The position numbers were made by a program, and so were the translations under genes. A DNA stretch of 40,694 nucleotides from Candidatus Pelagibacter sp. (GTDB taxonomy: Bacteria > Pseudomonadota > Alphaproteobacteria > Pelagibacterales > Pelagibacteraceae): the NCBI GenBank assembly GCA_012963775.1, contig DTVC01000060.1, positions 1 through 40,694 of the forward strand, written 5' to 3'. The notes under the pieces were generated by a model. The model saw only the letters and a program-made list of their open reading frames with translations. It made no database searches and was not told where the DNA came from. The first letter of the stretch is position 1; every line of letters starts with the position of its first letter. Below, piece by piece: positions 8,226 through 17,240 of the stretch.

Positions 8226-8930
8226 ATGACACATTTTAGTGTGAAACCTTTCAAAATGGAAGCCGATATCACATCACAAGCAGTAGGTTTTGCTAGTAGT
8301 GCAGATTTTTCTATTGTTAATTTATTTTTAAGAGCGGACATTATTGTTAAATCTGTAATTGTCATTCTAATAGTGGCATCAATCTATTCATGGGCAATTA
8401 TAATTGACAAATACAGACTTTTTAAAAAAATAAATAAAAGTTCAGAAGAATTTGAAGATAAATTTTGGAAATCAAAATCTGCTGAGTCTTTTTATAATAA
8501 TCTGCCGGCCAATATAGATGATCCAATGGCCGATTTATTTAAAGGATCAATGCAAATTGTAATGAAATCAAGATCGAAATCTAATTTAGCAGAAAGATTA
8601 GGGAGCGTAATAGAAGTTAACATAGAAAAACAGATGAACGTGATTGATAAAAATTACACTTTTCTTGCAACAGTTGGATCGACAGCACCATTTATTGGAC
8701 TATTTGGAACTGTTTGGGGAATCATGAATTCATTTCAGCAAATTGCAATCTCAAGAAATACAAGTTTAGCTATCGTTGCACCAGGTATTGCCGAGGCATT
8801 ATTTGCCACAGCTCTTGGATTGCTTGCAGCTATTCCTGCAGTAGTTGCTTTCAATAAATTTAGCAGTGACTCAAGAAAATATTCACAAAAATTAGAAAAC
8901 TTTTCTAAAAGATTTATTTCAATAATTTAA
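8226..8930 (+). CDS. tolQ: Tol-Pal system motor subunit TolQ
   Basis: Inner-membrane proton-channel subunit that powers TolA in outer-membrane constriction and integrity. About 234 residues with three hydrophobic segments: one near residues 41-61, then two near 142-169 and 178-210. The conserved TVGSTAPFIGLFGTVWGIMNSF and PGIAEALFATALGLLAAIPAVVA typify TolQ/ExbB. I chose the ATG at 8226; a TTG directly before it (8223) and the ATG at 8256 (MEADITSQ) are alternatives, and none has a clear ribosome-binding site. It is 3 bp or less from tolR and starts the tol operon. TolQ rather than ExbB follows from the tolR-tolA-tolB-pal context. Confidence 0.95.
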   Translation: MTHFSVKPFKMEADITSQAVGFASSADFSIVNLFLRADIIVKSVIVILIVASIYSWAIIIDKYRLFKKINKSSEEFEDKFWKSKSAESFYNNLPANIDDPMADLFKGSMQIVMKSRSKSNLAERLGSVIEVNIEKQMNVIDKNYTFLATVGSTAPFIGLFGTVWGIMNSFQQIAISRNTSLAIVAPGIAEALFATALGLLAAIPAVVAFNKFSSDSRKYSQKLENFSKRFISII

Positions 8931-8932
8931 AA

Positions 8933-9349
8933 ATGACATTTAAATTGAAACGTTCACTTAGAGAACCAATGAGTGAGATAAATGTAACTCCATTTGTAGA
9001 CGTAATGTTAGTTTTATTAATTGTTTTTATGGTTACAGCGCCTCTACTTACTGTTGGCGTACAAGTAGACTTGCCAGAAACTTCTGCAGACTCTCTACCA
9101 GAAGATATAGAACCTCTTACACTAACAATAAATGCTAAAGGGGAAATTTTTATACAAGAGTCAAAAGTTGAGTTTGATAAAATTATTGCAAAAATATTAG
9201 CTGTTTCAAAAAATAGAACTGATACCAGAATCTATGTCAGAGGAGACAAAACTATAAACTATGGAAGAGTACTAGAAATCATGGGCATGTTGTCTGGTTC
9301 TGGCTTTACAAAGGTAGCTTTAATATCAGAACCATACAAGGAAAGATAA
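8933..9349 (+). CDS. tolR: Tol-Pal system motor subunit TolR
   Basis: Inner-membrane partner of TolQ, 138 residues. A short cytoplasmic N-terminus with SEINVTPFVDV is followed by one membrane helix at about 22-41 and a periplasmic domain. Asp23 sits at the conserved proton-path position of TolR/ExbD (same number as in E. coli TolR). VQVDLPETSA follows the helix, as in the family. The ATG is 2 bp after tolQ and the stop 3 bp before tolA, so the genes are clearly co-transcribed. Confidence 0.95.
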   Translation: MTFKLKRSLREPMSEINVTPFVDVMLVLLIVFMVTAPLLTVGVQVDLPETSADSLPEDIEPLTLTINAKGEIFIQESKVEFDKIIAKILAVSKNRTDTRIYVRGDKTINYGRVLEIMGMLSGSGFTKVALISEPYKER

Positions 9350-9352
9350 TTT

Positions 9353-10216
9353 GTGCACAGAAGCCTTGTTATTTCTTTTGGATTTCATATTGTAATAGTT
9401 ATTTTAACTGTATTAAGTTTACCTTTTATAGCCAAAAAACCCATTGATTTACCTCCTTTGATTTCTATAGAATTGATTCAAATTACAGATAAGACCAATA
9501 TACCTTTTGCACCTAAAGCAAAAAAAATTATAGAAAAAATAAAAAAGGAAAAAGATACATTGGTTTCAGAACAGGCACCTCCAAAAAAAGTGAAAAAAGA
9601 AAACCCTAAAGCAGTTCCCTCCCCGGATCAAAAGATGAAAAAAATAGATGAAGCAAAGTCTGAAGCAATTCCTTTACCTGAAAAAAAAGCAAAAAAAGTT
9701 AAAATGACTGAGGAAAAAAAACAAAACCCAACAAAAGAAGATACAAAAGTAAAACAAGTCTCAGAGTTTGAAAAAGAAGAAATAATTGATCCAAATAAAA
9801 TTGCTGCATTAATTGATAAATCCAAAAAAGAAATAGCCGAAACTACAAAAACAACTAATAGAGTTACCCAATCTCAAGATAAAAATATGAATATATCGGG
9901 ATTAACTTTAAGTGAAGAAGATGCTTTAAAAGCACAAATATTTGGTTGTTGGAGTATACCATTAGGATTACCATACAATGAAAATTTATTAGTGAAAATC
10001 AAATTAAAATTACAACCAGATGGATCAGTGATTAAAACAGAAATACTTGATCATGCAAGAATGAATAAACCTGGACAAGGTTTTTATAAAGTGTTAGCAG
10101 AAAGTGCACTGAGAGCAATTCAGCTGTGTCAACCGCTAAGAGTGCCAACTACTGGCTATGAAAGATGGAAAGATTTACAATTAAATTTTGATGCAAGAGA
10201 AATGTTAGAGGGATAA
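9353..10216 (+). CDS. tolA: Tol-Pal system protein TolA
   Basis: Spans the periplasm and transmits motor energy to Pal/TolB. 287 residues, GTG start. An N-terminal anchor lies at about 4-26 with Ser8 and His12 spaced as in the SxxxH motif of TolA/TonB anchors. A low-complexity Lys/Glu/Pro linker covers roughly 55-150 and includes an imperfect repeat ([11 protein letters not shown] and [11 protein letters not shown]). The C-terminal domain is about 190-287 ([19 protein letters not shown] and [14 protein letters not shown]), with two cysteines as in TolA domain III. The linker is shorter than the long Ala-rich helix of E. coli TolA. The stop overlaps the tolB start by one base. Confidence 0.92.
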   Translation: MHRSLVISFGFHIVIVILTVLSLPFIAKKPIDLPPLISIELIQITDKTNIPFAPKAKKIIEKIKKEKDTLVSEQAPPKKVKKENPKAVPSPDQKMKKIDEAKSEAIPLPEKKAKKVKMTEEKKQNPTKEDTKVKQVSEFEKEEIIDPNKIAALIDKSKKEIAETTKTTNRVTQSQDKNMNISGLTLSEEDALKAQIFGCWSIPLGLPYNENLLVKIKLKLQPDGSVIKTEILDHARMNKPGQGFYKVLAESALRAIQLCQPLRVPTTGYERWKDLQLNFDAREMLEG

Positions 10217-11562
10217 TGAAAAAAATAAAATATTTAATTTTTATATTATTTATAACTATTCCAACTAAATCCTTTTCTTTAATTGAAGTGGATATTACTA
10301 GAGGAAATTTAAATCCATTGCCTATTGCAGTATCACCTTTATCTTATAATCAAGAATCAAGATCAGCTTTAGAGAAAGAATTAAAAATTGAAGATCTTGG
10401 CTCTGAAATTTCAAAAGTAATTGAAAATAATTTAAAAAAATCAGGTTTATTTAATCCATTAAACAAGGATGCTTTTTTACAAAAGCCAGATATTGCTCAC
10501 CTTAAACCTAGGTTTGAAGACTGGGCTTTAATTAAGGCACAAGCACTTTTAACTGGAAAAGTTGATTTGCAAGATGAAAAATTAAGAGTTGAATTTAGAC
10601 TATGGGATGTGCTAGCTGGAAAAGAGATGCTAGCATTAGCATTTACAACTGTTCCAAAAAACTGGCGAAGAGTTGGCCACATTATTACTGACAAAGTTTA
10701 CGAAAGATTAACCGGAGAAAAAGGATATTTTGATACAAGAATTATTTATGTTGCAGAAGAAGGACCTAAAACAAAAAGAATTAAAAAACTCGCCATTATG
10801 GATCAAGATGGATTTAATACTAAATATTTAACTTTAGGAAAAGAATTGGTTTTGACACCTAGATTTAATCCAACCAATCAAATAGTAACTTATTTATCTT
10901 ACTTTAGAAATTTACCAAGGGTATATATTCTAGATATTGAAACTGGAATTCAAGAAGTTGTTGGAGACTTTCCTGGCATGACATTTGCACCAAGATTTTC
11001 ACCAGATGGCAAAAAAATTATAATGAGTTTTGCAAAAGACGGTAACTCAGATATTTATACTATGGATCTTGAAAATAGAATTGTTGAGAGAATTACCAAT
11101 CATCCATCGATTGATACATCGCCATCCTATTCACCAGATGGAAAATATATAACATTTAATTCTGATAGAAGTGGATATCAACAGATATATGTTATGAGAA
11201 GTGATGGATCTAAAACAAAAAGAATTTCTTTTGGAAATGGTTTATATGGAACACCAGTTTGGTCTCCAAGAGGAGATTTAATTGCATTCACAAGATTACA
11301 CAGAGGAAAATTTTATATAGGAGTAATGAGAACAGATGGCAAAGGTGAGAGATTGCTAACAGAAAATTACTACCAGGAAGCTCCATCATGGTCTCCAAAT
11401 GGTCGAGTTATAATTTTTTACAGAGAGACAAAGTCAGGCGATCAAGGAGAAGGATTTTCAGCAAAATTATGGTCTATAGATTTAACAGGTTATAACGAAA
11501 GGTTAGTTGAGACAGAAACTGATGCATCCGACCCATCTTGGTCATCTTTATTGACTAATTAA
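10216..11562 (+). CDS. tolB: Periplasmic Tol-Pal protein TolB
   Basis: Periplasmic beta-propeller that binds Pal and TolA. 448 residues beginning with a signal peptide ([20 protein letters not shown], cleavage near residue 21), an N-terminal domain to about 165, and repeated propeller blades with SPDGKKI, SPDGKYI, SPRGDLI and SPNGRVI, each preceded by a Trp/Phe/Tyr-Ser or Pro step. The start is ATG in a TAATG overlap with tolA. No terminator is seen between tolB and pal, but pal has a plausible own promoter. Confidence 0.96.
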   Translation: MKKIKYLIFILFITIPTKSFSLIEVDITRGNLNPLPIAVSPLSYNQESRSALEKELKIEDLGSEISKVIENNLKKSGLFNPLNKDAFLQKPDIAHLKPRFEDWALIKAQALLTGKVDLQDEKLRVEFRLWDVLAGKEMLALAFTTVPKNWRRVGHIITDKVYERLTGEKGYFDTRIIYVAEEGPKTKRIKKLAIMDQDGFNTKYLTLGKELVLTPRFNPTNQIVTYLSYFRNLPRVYILDIETGIQEVVGDFPGMTFAPRFSPDGKKIIMSFAKDGNSDIYTMDLENRIVERITNHPSIDTSPSYSPDGKYITFNSDRSGYQQIYVMRSDGSKTKRISFGNGLYGTPVWSPRGDLIAFTRLHRGKFYIGVMRTDGKGERLLTENYYQEAPSWSPNGRVIIFYRETKSGDQGEGFSAKLWSIDLTGYNERLVETETDASDPSWSSLLTN

Positions 11563-11582
11563 CAATTTTTTAAGAAATAGTC

Positions 11583-11611
11583 TTGATTTATTAGCTTGAA
11601 AGATCTATTTA
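11583..11611 (+). promoter_or_regulatory. Candidate sigma-70 promoter for pal
   Basis: TTGATT at 11583-11588 and TATTTA at 11606-11611 are separated by 17 bp in the 89-bp tolB-pal gap, one of the longest gaps in this operon. Start of transcription would be about 11618, leaving a leader of around 34 bases that includes the AGGAG ribosome-binding site. Extra transcription of pal would suit an abundant lipoprotein. This is motif matching only. Confidence 0.4.
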
Positions 11612-11651
11612 GGTGTGCAAAGGTCAAATAACAAAGATTGAAGGAGCAGTA

Positions 11652-12137
11652 ATGATTTTAAGCAAGTTTTATAGAAATACTTTTTTAGTTTTGTTGTTAA
11701 GCTTAGTTTTATCAGCTTGTGCAACACAAAAAGCAGTAAAAATAGATTCGAAAATCCAAGGAGATGTTTACACAGGAACTGATTCTGTTAAATATCTAGC
11801 TGATGGTGTTAAGGATAGAATATTCTTTGCAACAAATGAGTCAGTTTTAACAACTGCTTCTAGAGATACTTTAAGAAAACAAGCAGCTTGGTTAAGAAAA
11901 AATTCTGAGGTAACTGTTGTACTAGAAGGTCATTGTGATGAAAGAGGTACAAGAGAGTATAACTTAGCGTTAGGTGAAAGAAGAGCAAACGCAGCTAAAG
12001 ACTATCTAATGACTTATGGAGTTGCTTCAGACAGGATTTCAGTTATTAGTTATGGAAAAGAAAGACCTGTTGACTCAGGTTCAAGTCCTTTAGCTTGGTC
12101 AAAAAACAGAAGATCAGTAACAGTTAGAGCTAACTAA
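11652..12137 (+). CDS. pal: Peptidoglycan-associated outer-membrane lipoprotein Pal
   Basis: Outer-membrane lipoprotein that binds peptidoglycan and, via TolB/TolA, draws in the envelope at division. 161 residues from the chosen ATG, which has a strong GGAG-type ribosome-binding site (AAGGAG, 5 bp upstream); an upstream GTG at 11613 in the same frame is rejected because it would put 13 polar residues before the signal. The signal peptide ends in a lipobox LSAC with Cys23. The OmpA-like domain has RIFFATNES, LEGHCDERGTREYN, ALGERRANAAKDYL and SYGKERP, with Asp and Arg for meso-diaminopimelate binding. A strong terminator follows at 12147. Confidence 0.97.
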   Translation: MILSKFYRNTFLVLLLSLVLSACATQKAVKIDSKIQGDVYTGTDSVKYLADGVKDRIFFATNESVLTTASRDTLRKQAAWLRKNSEVTVVLEGHCDERGTREYNLALGERRANAAKDYLMTYGVASDRISVISYGKERPVDSGSSPLAWSKNRRSVTVRAN

Positions 12138-12146
12138 AATTATTTT

Positions 12147-12190
12147 AAAGACCCTGATTATACTTAATAAGCAAGTATCAGGGTCTTTTT
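12147..12190 (+). terminator. Rho-independent terminator after pal
   Basis: Arms AAAGACCCTGA and TCAGGGTCTTT pair perfectly; an inner TACTT/AAGTA helix continues after a three-base bulge around a 7-base loop, and a run of five T ends the structure. It is the best terminator in the window. The left arm starts 9 bases after the pal stop. Confidence 0.9.
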
Positions 12191-12221
12191 CTTGCCATCA
12201 TTATAATTACTAATCAAATTG

Positions 12222-13220
12222 ATGATTAAAATAAAAAGATCCTTTTTATTAATTTTTGGAATTTTATTTTTTATATTTTTACCGAAACACTCTTATTCAG
12301 AAACTCAAAACATATATGAATTATTAGAGTTAATCCAAAAAGATTTAAGAACTTTAGAAAAAGCTGTTTATTCAGATAATTTTTCTGCTAGCGAACAACC
12401 ATCTGTTTCATCCAGTACTCTCGATCAAAATTCAGAAGAAGTTTTAACTAGGCACTTATTAAAGTTATCTGAAATTGAAAAGCAGTTTCAAGAACTTACA
12501 AATAAATCTGAAGAAATAAATTTTAAATTAGACAAGCTTTCAACGAGAATGACAAAATTTCAAGCTGATAATCAAGTAAGATTTCAGCAACTAGAAAATC
12601 AGGCATCTACAATTAATGTAAATAAAGATCAACAAGTCTCTTCTTTACCAAAAGAAGATAAAGAAGAATTCCTACCCGGCTCATCTCAACCTCAAGACTT
12701 AGGTTCTATTTCATATAAAGACACTGAAACTCAACTTGAGACACAACAAACACAATCAATTGATACAACACAAACTATAGTGACAGAAACTTTTCAAGCA
12801 GAAGAAAAAATATTACCAGATACTACTCCAGAAAAACAGTATGAATTTGCAATCAGTTTTCTAAAAGTTGGTGATTATAACACTGCCGAAAGAGCATTTA
12901 GAGAATTTGTTTTATCAAATTCTGAACACGATCTGGCAGGAAACGCACAATATTGGTATGCAGAAACTTTTAGAATTAGACAATTATATACTGATGCAGC
13001 ATCAGCCTATCTTGAAGGATATCAAAAATATCCAAAAAATAAAAAGGCTCCTATAAATTTATTAAAACTTGGAGTATCATTAGTCCAAATAGGAGAAAAA
13101 GATCAAGGTTGTTTGATGATCACAGGTGTTGAAAAACATTACCCAAAAGCAAATCAATCTGTTCTTCAAAAAGCTAAATATGAAGAAAAAAAGTTTGAGT
13201 GCAAAAAAGACAATTCATAA
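12222..13220 (+). CDS. cpoB: Cell division coordinator CpoB (YbgF)
   Basis: Periplasmic TPR protein that ties Tol-Pal constriction to peptidoglycan synthesis. 332 residues from the ATG at 12222 (a TTG directly before it is possible). The signal peptide spans 1-26 (hydrophobic LLIFGILFFIFL, then PKHSYS). A coiled coil with many Gln/Glu and a Ser/Thr/Gln-rich linker follow to about 200. TPR repeats occupy roughly 205-332, with YEFAISFLKVGDYNTAERAF, AQYWYAETFRIRQLYTDAA and PKNKKAPINLLKLGVSL. It lies after the pal terminator, so it needs read-through or its own promoter in the short gap. The C-terminus overlaps the tilS start. Confidence 0.92.
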   Translation: MIKIKRSFLLIFGILFFIFLPKHSYSETQNIYELLELIQKDLRTLEKAVYSDNFSASEQPSVSSSTLDQNSEEVLTRHLLKLSEIEKQFQELTNKSEEINFKLDKLSTRMTKFQADNQVRFQQLENQASTINVNKDQQVSSLPKEDKEEFLPGSSQPQDLGSISYKDTETQLETQQTQSIDTTQTIVTETFQAEEKILPDTTPEKQYEFAISFLKVGDYNTAERAFREFVLSNSEHDLAGNAQYWYAETFRIRQLYTDAASAYLEGYQKYPKNKKAPINLLKLGVSLVQIGEKDQGCLMITGVEKHYPKANQSVLQKAKYEEKKFECKKDNS

Positions 13221-14235
13221 AAATCTACTTAATCATTTAAAGAATCCGAAAATTGGTAAAATTTATAAGGATTTTGAAAATCTATTACTTTTAGATAATA
13301 AAATTAAAAGTTTTGCGATTGCGGTTTCAGGTGGACCAGATAGTTTAGCATTAACTTATCTCGCAAAATGCTTCTCCATTTTAAACAACTCAAAAATAAA
13401 TTATTATCATCTGGATCATAAATTAAGAAAAAATTCGACTCAAGAAACCCTTGAATTGAAGTATTTATTAAAGAAATTTGATATTGATTGCAAAAATTTA
13501 GTTTGGAAAGGAAAAAAACCCAAATCAAATATTCAATCAATAGCAAGAAAAAAAAGATATTCTTTAATAATTAATCAAATTTTAAAAGATAAATTTAACC
13601 ATCTTTTAACTGCACATCACTTAGATGATTTATATGAAAATTTTTTTATTAGATTATTGAGAGGATCTGGTTTGAAAGGTTTGACTTCTTTTAATCAAGT
13701 CAATACTAGATACAACAATAAAATTAAAATATTAAGACCATTAATTAAAGTAAACAAAAATGATTTATTATTTATAGCAATGAAGATATTTAATTATTAT
13801 ATTAAAGACCCTTCAAACGAGAATATAAATTTTAAAAGAGTTAGAATTAGAAATTTAATTAATAGTTTAAAAAATGAAGGTTTAGATGAAAAAAAACTAA
13901 AATTAACAATCAACAATTTAAGCGATTCTAATATTACTATTAATCATTATGTGCAGCAAAATATCAGTTTGAATTCAAATTATTTGAAAAAAAAATCTGC
14001 CTATATTCTTAACAAAGAATTTTTTGAGCAACCACACGAGATTGTATTTAGATCATTGTCTAATATTCTTAAAATAATTGGAAAAAAATATTATGATCCA
14101 AGAGGCAAAAATTTAAATCAATTATTGGAAAAAATTAAATCAAAAAACTTTAACAAAGTGACATTATCAGGATGTATAGTCGAAAAACTCAATAATTCTT
14201 TAATTATTTATCAGGAAATAAGGAAAAAAAGATAA
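13180..14235 (+). CDS. tilS: tRNA(Ile)-lysidine synthetase
   Basis: Adds lysine to C34 of the CAU-anticodon tRNA-Ile so that it reads AUA instead of AUG. From the chosen ATG the protein has 351 residues. The PP-loop SGGPDS is at 50-55, followed by HLDHKLRKNST, RKKRY, HHLDDLYENFFIRLLRGSGLKGL and RPLIKVNKNDL. The E. coli enzyme is longer (about 430), so the C-terminal domains are reduced here. The start is uncertain: an in-frame ATG at 13126 would extend the cpoB overlap from 41 to 95 bp, and a TTG at 13195 would shorten it. Confidence 0.9.
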   Translation: MKKKSLSAKKTIHKNLLNHLKNPKIGKIYKDFENLLLLDNKIKSFAIAVSGGPDSLALTYLAKCFSILNNSKINYYHLDHKLRKNSTQETLELKYLLKKFDIDCKNLVWKGKKPKSNIQSIARKKRYSLIINQILKDKFNHLLTAHHLDDLYENFFIRLLRGSGLKGLTSFNQVNTRYNNKIKILRPLIKVNKNDLLFIAMKIFNYYIKDPSNENINFKRVRIRNLINSLKNEGLDEKKLKLTINNLSDSNITINHYVQQNISLNSNYLKKKSAYILNKEFFEQPHEIVFRSLSNILKIIGKKYYDPRGKNLNQLLEKIKSKNFNKVTLSGCIVEKLNNSLIIYQEIRKKR

Positions 14236-14237
14236 AA

Positions 14238-14268
14238 TTGCCACAAAATGGCACTTGTTTATTATAAA
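14238..14268 (+). promoter_or_regulatory. Candidate promoter region of ftsH with an inverted repeat
   Basis: The 53-bp gap before ftsH holds TTGCCA (14238) and TATAAA (14263-14268) at a long 19-bp spacing. TTGCCA overlaps the inverted repeat TGCCA-CAAAA-TGGCA (14239-14253). A CTTG at 14254 followed 17 bp later by CTTACT loosely resembles an alphaproteobacterial RpoH promoter but would leave almost no leader before the ATG. All of these are weak matches in AT-rich sequence. Confidence 0.3.
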
Positions 14269-14288
14269 ATAATTCTTACTTTATTAAT

Positions 14289-16181
14289 ATGAATTTCAAA
14301 AATTTAGCAATGTGGGCTGTAATAGTTTTTTTAACTATTGGTCTATATAATATGTTTAAAAATACACAAGGTTCTATAAGTAAAAACCAAAATATTATAT
14401 TTTCAGAATTTTTATCAGAAGTTGAAAATGGAAGGGTTATTCAAGTAGAAATACAAGGAAACAATATAAGAGGCATAATGGCCAATGGTGAAAAGTTTAC
14501 AACTTATTCACCAAATTATCCAAATTTAATTGAAAAATTATCTGATAAGGGAGTGAGTATTTCGGCCGCTCCACTAGATGAAAAAATGCCATCACTTTTT
14601 GGTGTATTACTATCTTGGTTCCCAATGCTTTTATTAATTGCAGTTTGGATTTTCTTTATGAGACAGATGCAAGGCGGAAAAGGGGGAGCAATGGGATTTG
14701 GAAGATCTAAAGCAAAACTGATGGATGATGCGAAAAAAAAAGTAACCTTCGATGATGTTGCTGGCATTGATGAAGCAAAAGAGGAAGTACAAGAAATTGT
14801 AGAATTTCTAAAAAGTCCTAAAAAATTTATGAGAGTTGGTGGAAAAATACCTAGAGGTGCACTGCTTGTAGGTTTGCCTGGAACTGGAAAAACTTTATTA
14901 GCAAGAGCAATTGCGGGGGAATCTGGAGTTCCTTTCTTTACAATATCAGGATCGGATTTTGTAGAAATGTTTGTTGGCGTTGGAGCAGCAAGAGTAAGAG
15001 ACATGTTTGAACAGGGAAAAAAAAATTCTCCATGTATAATTTTTATTGACGAATTAGATGCAGTAGGCAGAAGTAGAGGTGCAGGATTAGGCGGAGGTAA
15101 TGATGAAAGAGAACAAACGCTTAATCAGATTCTTGTAGAAATGGATGGTTTCGAGACAAATGATGGTGTAATTATACTTGCATCAACTAATAGGCCAGAT
15201 GTATTAGATCCAGCCTTACTAAGACCTGGCAGATTTGATAGACAGATAGTTGTTCCATTGCCTGATATTCTTGGAAGAGAAAAAATATTAAAAATACATT
15301 CTAAAAAAGTTTCAATGGGACCTGATGTAAAATTAAAAACAATAGCCAAAGGAACGCCCGGATTTTCTGGAGCGGATCTTGCAAACTTAGTTAATGAAGC
15401 AGCATTATTAGCAGCAAGAAACAATAAAAGAATTGTCACAAGCAATGAATTTGAAGATGCAAAAGATAAGGTCATGATGGGCGCTGAAAGAAAATCAATG
15501 GTTATGACTGAAGAGGATAAAAAATTAACAGCTTATCATGAAAGCGGACATGCTATTGTTGCTTTAAACGAAAAAGCATCAGACCCTATACATAAGGCTA
15601 CAATTATGCCTAGAGGAAGAGCTTTGGGTGTGGTTTGGACTTTGCCTGAAAGAGACAAATATTCTCATACAAGAGAATATTTAAAAGCAAATATATCGAA
15701 AGCAATGGGTGGACGGATTGCAGAGGAATTAATTTTTGGTCATGAAAAAGTTACTTCTGGGGCATCTTCGGACATTCAAATGGCTACAAAATTAGCTAAA
15801 GATATGGTTACCAAATTTGGAATGAGCAATGAACTTGGTCCTTTATCGTATGGAGAAAATGAAGAGGAAGTTTTTCTTGGAAGATCAATAACAAGACACC
15901 AACAAATGTCTGAAGATACTACTAAAAAAATCGATGTTGAAATAAAAAAAATAGTAGATGAAGGATATAAAAAAGCAAAGAAAATATTAACTGAAAAAAT
16001 AGATGATCTGCATAAGTTAGCAAAAGCTCTTTTAACATATGAGACATTAACCGGAAACGAAATTGATGATTTAATTTATAAAAACATTTATCCCGACAAT
16101 AAAGAAGGTGTGAAAGTTGAGAGCAACGATCAAGACTCTGCCCTAGGATCAATTGGATTGAAACCAAAAATTGTACACTAA
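14289..16181 (+). CDS. ftsH: ATP-dependent zinc metalloprotease FtsH
   Basis: Membrane-anchored AAA+ protease that degrades misassembled membrane proteins and short-lived regulators such as RpoH. 630 residues. Membrane helices are near 7-23 and 104-124 with the periplasmic domain between. Walker A GLPGTGKT is at 195-202, followed by Walker [13 protein letters not shown] and the second region of homology with RPGRFDRQI. The zinc site is HESGH at 417-421, and [14 protein letters not shown] supplies the later Asp ligand. The ATG start gives the usual short cytoplasmic N-terminus. Placement after tilS and before folP/glmM is typical of alphaproteobacteria, and rpoH, its usual substrate, lies further along. 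Confidence 0.98.
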   Translation: MNFKNLAMWAVIVFLTIGLYNMFKNTQGSISKNQNIIFSEFLSEVENGRVIQVEIQGNNIRGIMANGEKFTTYSPNYPNLIEKLSDKGVSISAAPLDEKMPSLFGVLLSWFPMLLLIAVWIFFMRQMQGGKGGAMGFGRSKAKLMDDAKKKVTFDDVAGIDEAKEEVQEIVEFLKSPKKFMRVGGKIPRGALLVGLPGTGKTLLARAIAGESGVPFFTISGSDFVEMFVGVGAARVRDMFEQGKKNSPCIIFIDELDAVGRSRGAGLGGGNDEREQTLNQILVEMDGFETNDGVIILASTNRPDVLDPALLRPGRFDRQIVVPLPDILGREKILKIHSKKVSMGPDVKLKTIAKGTPGFSGADLANLVNEAALLAARNNKRIVTSNEFEDAKDKVMMGAERKSMVMTEEDKKLTAYHESGHAIVALNEKASDPIHKATIMPRGRALGVVWTLPERDKYSHTREYLKANISKAMGGRIAEELIFGHEKVTSGASSDIQMATKLAKDMVTKFGMSNELGPLSYGENEEEVFLGRSITRHQQMSEDTTKKIDVEIKKIVDEGYKKAKKILTEKIDDLHKLAKALLTYETLTGNEIDDLIYKNIYPDNKEGVKVESNDQDSALGSIGLKPKIVH

Positions 16182-16187
16182 TTCATA

Positions 16188-17240
16188 ATGGAAAAATATT
16201 ACACAAGAGCGTGTAATTTTTATTATGGCAATCATTCAAAAAAATTAGTTAGAAAAAAAAAATCATTACCCTTAAATGGAAATTCAAATATTTCATTTGA
16301 TCATATAGAAATCTTATCAAGAAAAAACAAAAGATTAATTCATATAAAAGAATTAAAAAAACTATCATTATCTTTTCAAAAAAAAATTAAAAAAGATTTA
16401 AAATTAATCACAAAAAGAAAAAAATTTTCTAAAATAAACTTAAATAATTCTCCAATAATCATGGGTGTTTTAAACCTTACTCCAGATAGTTTTTCAGATG
16501 GGGGAAAATATAATAATAAAATGTTAGGCTTGTTGCATGCTAAGCAATTAATTAAATCTGGTAGTTCAATAATTGATATTGGTGGAGAGTCAACTAGGCC
16601 AGGAGCAAAAGAACTTGAAATTAAAAAAGAATGGCAAAGAATTGAACCAACTCTAAAAAAATTAAAATACGAAAAATGCTTATTATCCTTGGATACAAGA
16701 AAAAGTGAAATTATGCAAAAAGGAATAAAATTTGGAGTAAATATAATTAACGATGTGTCAGGTTTAAAACACGATTCTAAAACTATAAATATATTAAAAA
16801 ATTATAAAATTCCTTTTGTTATACATCACATGCAAGGCACACCAGAAACTATGCAAAAAAATCCCAAATATAAAAATGTCCTTTTAGATGTTTATGATTT
16901 TTTTGAAAAGCAAATACAATTAATTCGAAATAAAGGAATTTTACACAATAATATCATTATTGATCCAGGCATTGGTTTTGGTAAAAACTTGAAACATAAT
17001 ATTACTTTAATTTCAAATATTTCCCTTTTTCATAGCTTAGGTTTTCCTATATTAATTGGAATTTCTAGAAAAAAATTTATTAAAGATTTATCTGGAATTA
17101 ATGATACTTCAGAAAGAATAGGAGGAACTATTTCTTCTGCATTATTTGGAATGTTGCAAGGAGTTCAAATATATCGAGTGCATGATGTTAATGAAATTAA
17201 TCAAAGTATTAAAGTTTTTAAAATACTCCAATTTAATTAA
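16188..17240 (+). CDS. folP: Dihydropteroate synthase with N-terminal extension
   Basis: Condenses 6-hydroxymethyl-dihydropterin pyrophosphate with p-aminobenzoate, the folate step targeted by sulfonamides. The catalytic TIM barrel begins near residue 89 with PIIMGVLNLTPDSFSDGG, followed by DIGGESTRPGA, SLDTRKSEIM, INDVSG, IIDPGIGFGK and ILIGISRKKFI. The approximately 88 residues before it are Lys/Asn-rich and unlike the compact E. coli enzyme (about 280 residues); alphaproteobacterial FolP proteins often carry such an extension, of unknown role. The start lies 6 bp after ftsH, and the stop overlaps the glmM ATG by one base. Confidence 0.95.
   Translation: MEKYYTRACNFYYGNHSKKLVRKKKSLPLNGNSNISFDHIEILSRKNKRLIHIKELKKLSLSFQKKIKKDLKLITKRKKFSKINLNNSPIIMGVLNLTPDSFSDGGKYNNKMLGLLHAKQLIKSGSSIIDIGGESTRPGAKELEIKKEWQRIEPTLKKLKYEKCLLSLDTRKSEIMQKGIKFGVNIINDVSGLKHDSKTINILKNYKIPFVIHHMQGTPETMQKNPKYKNVLLDVYDFFEKQIQLIRNKGILHNNIIIDPGIGFGKNLKHNITLISNISLFHSLGFPILIGISRKKFIKDLSGINDTSERIGGTISSALFGMLQGVQIYRVHDVNEINQSIKVFKILQFN

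Noticed and set aside
8218..12226. Identical 12-mer TCAAATTGATGA at the tolQ and cpoB starts
   Set aside because: Made mainly of A and T plus a start-codon pair; repeats of this length are expected by chance in 40 kb of AT-rich DNA.
12868..13056. Short frame inside cpoB on the same strand
   Set aside because: Out of frame within the conserved TPR region, with no start signal or recognisable product.
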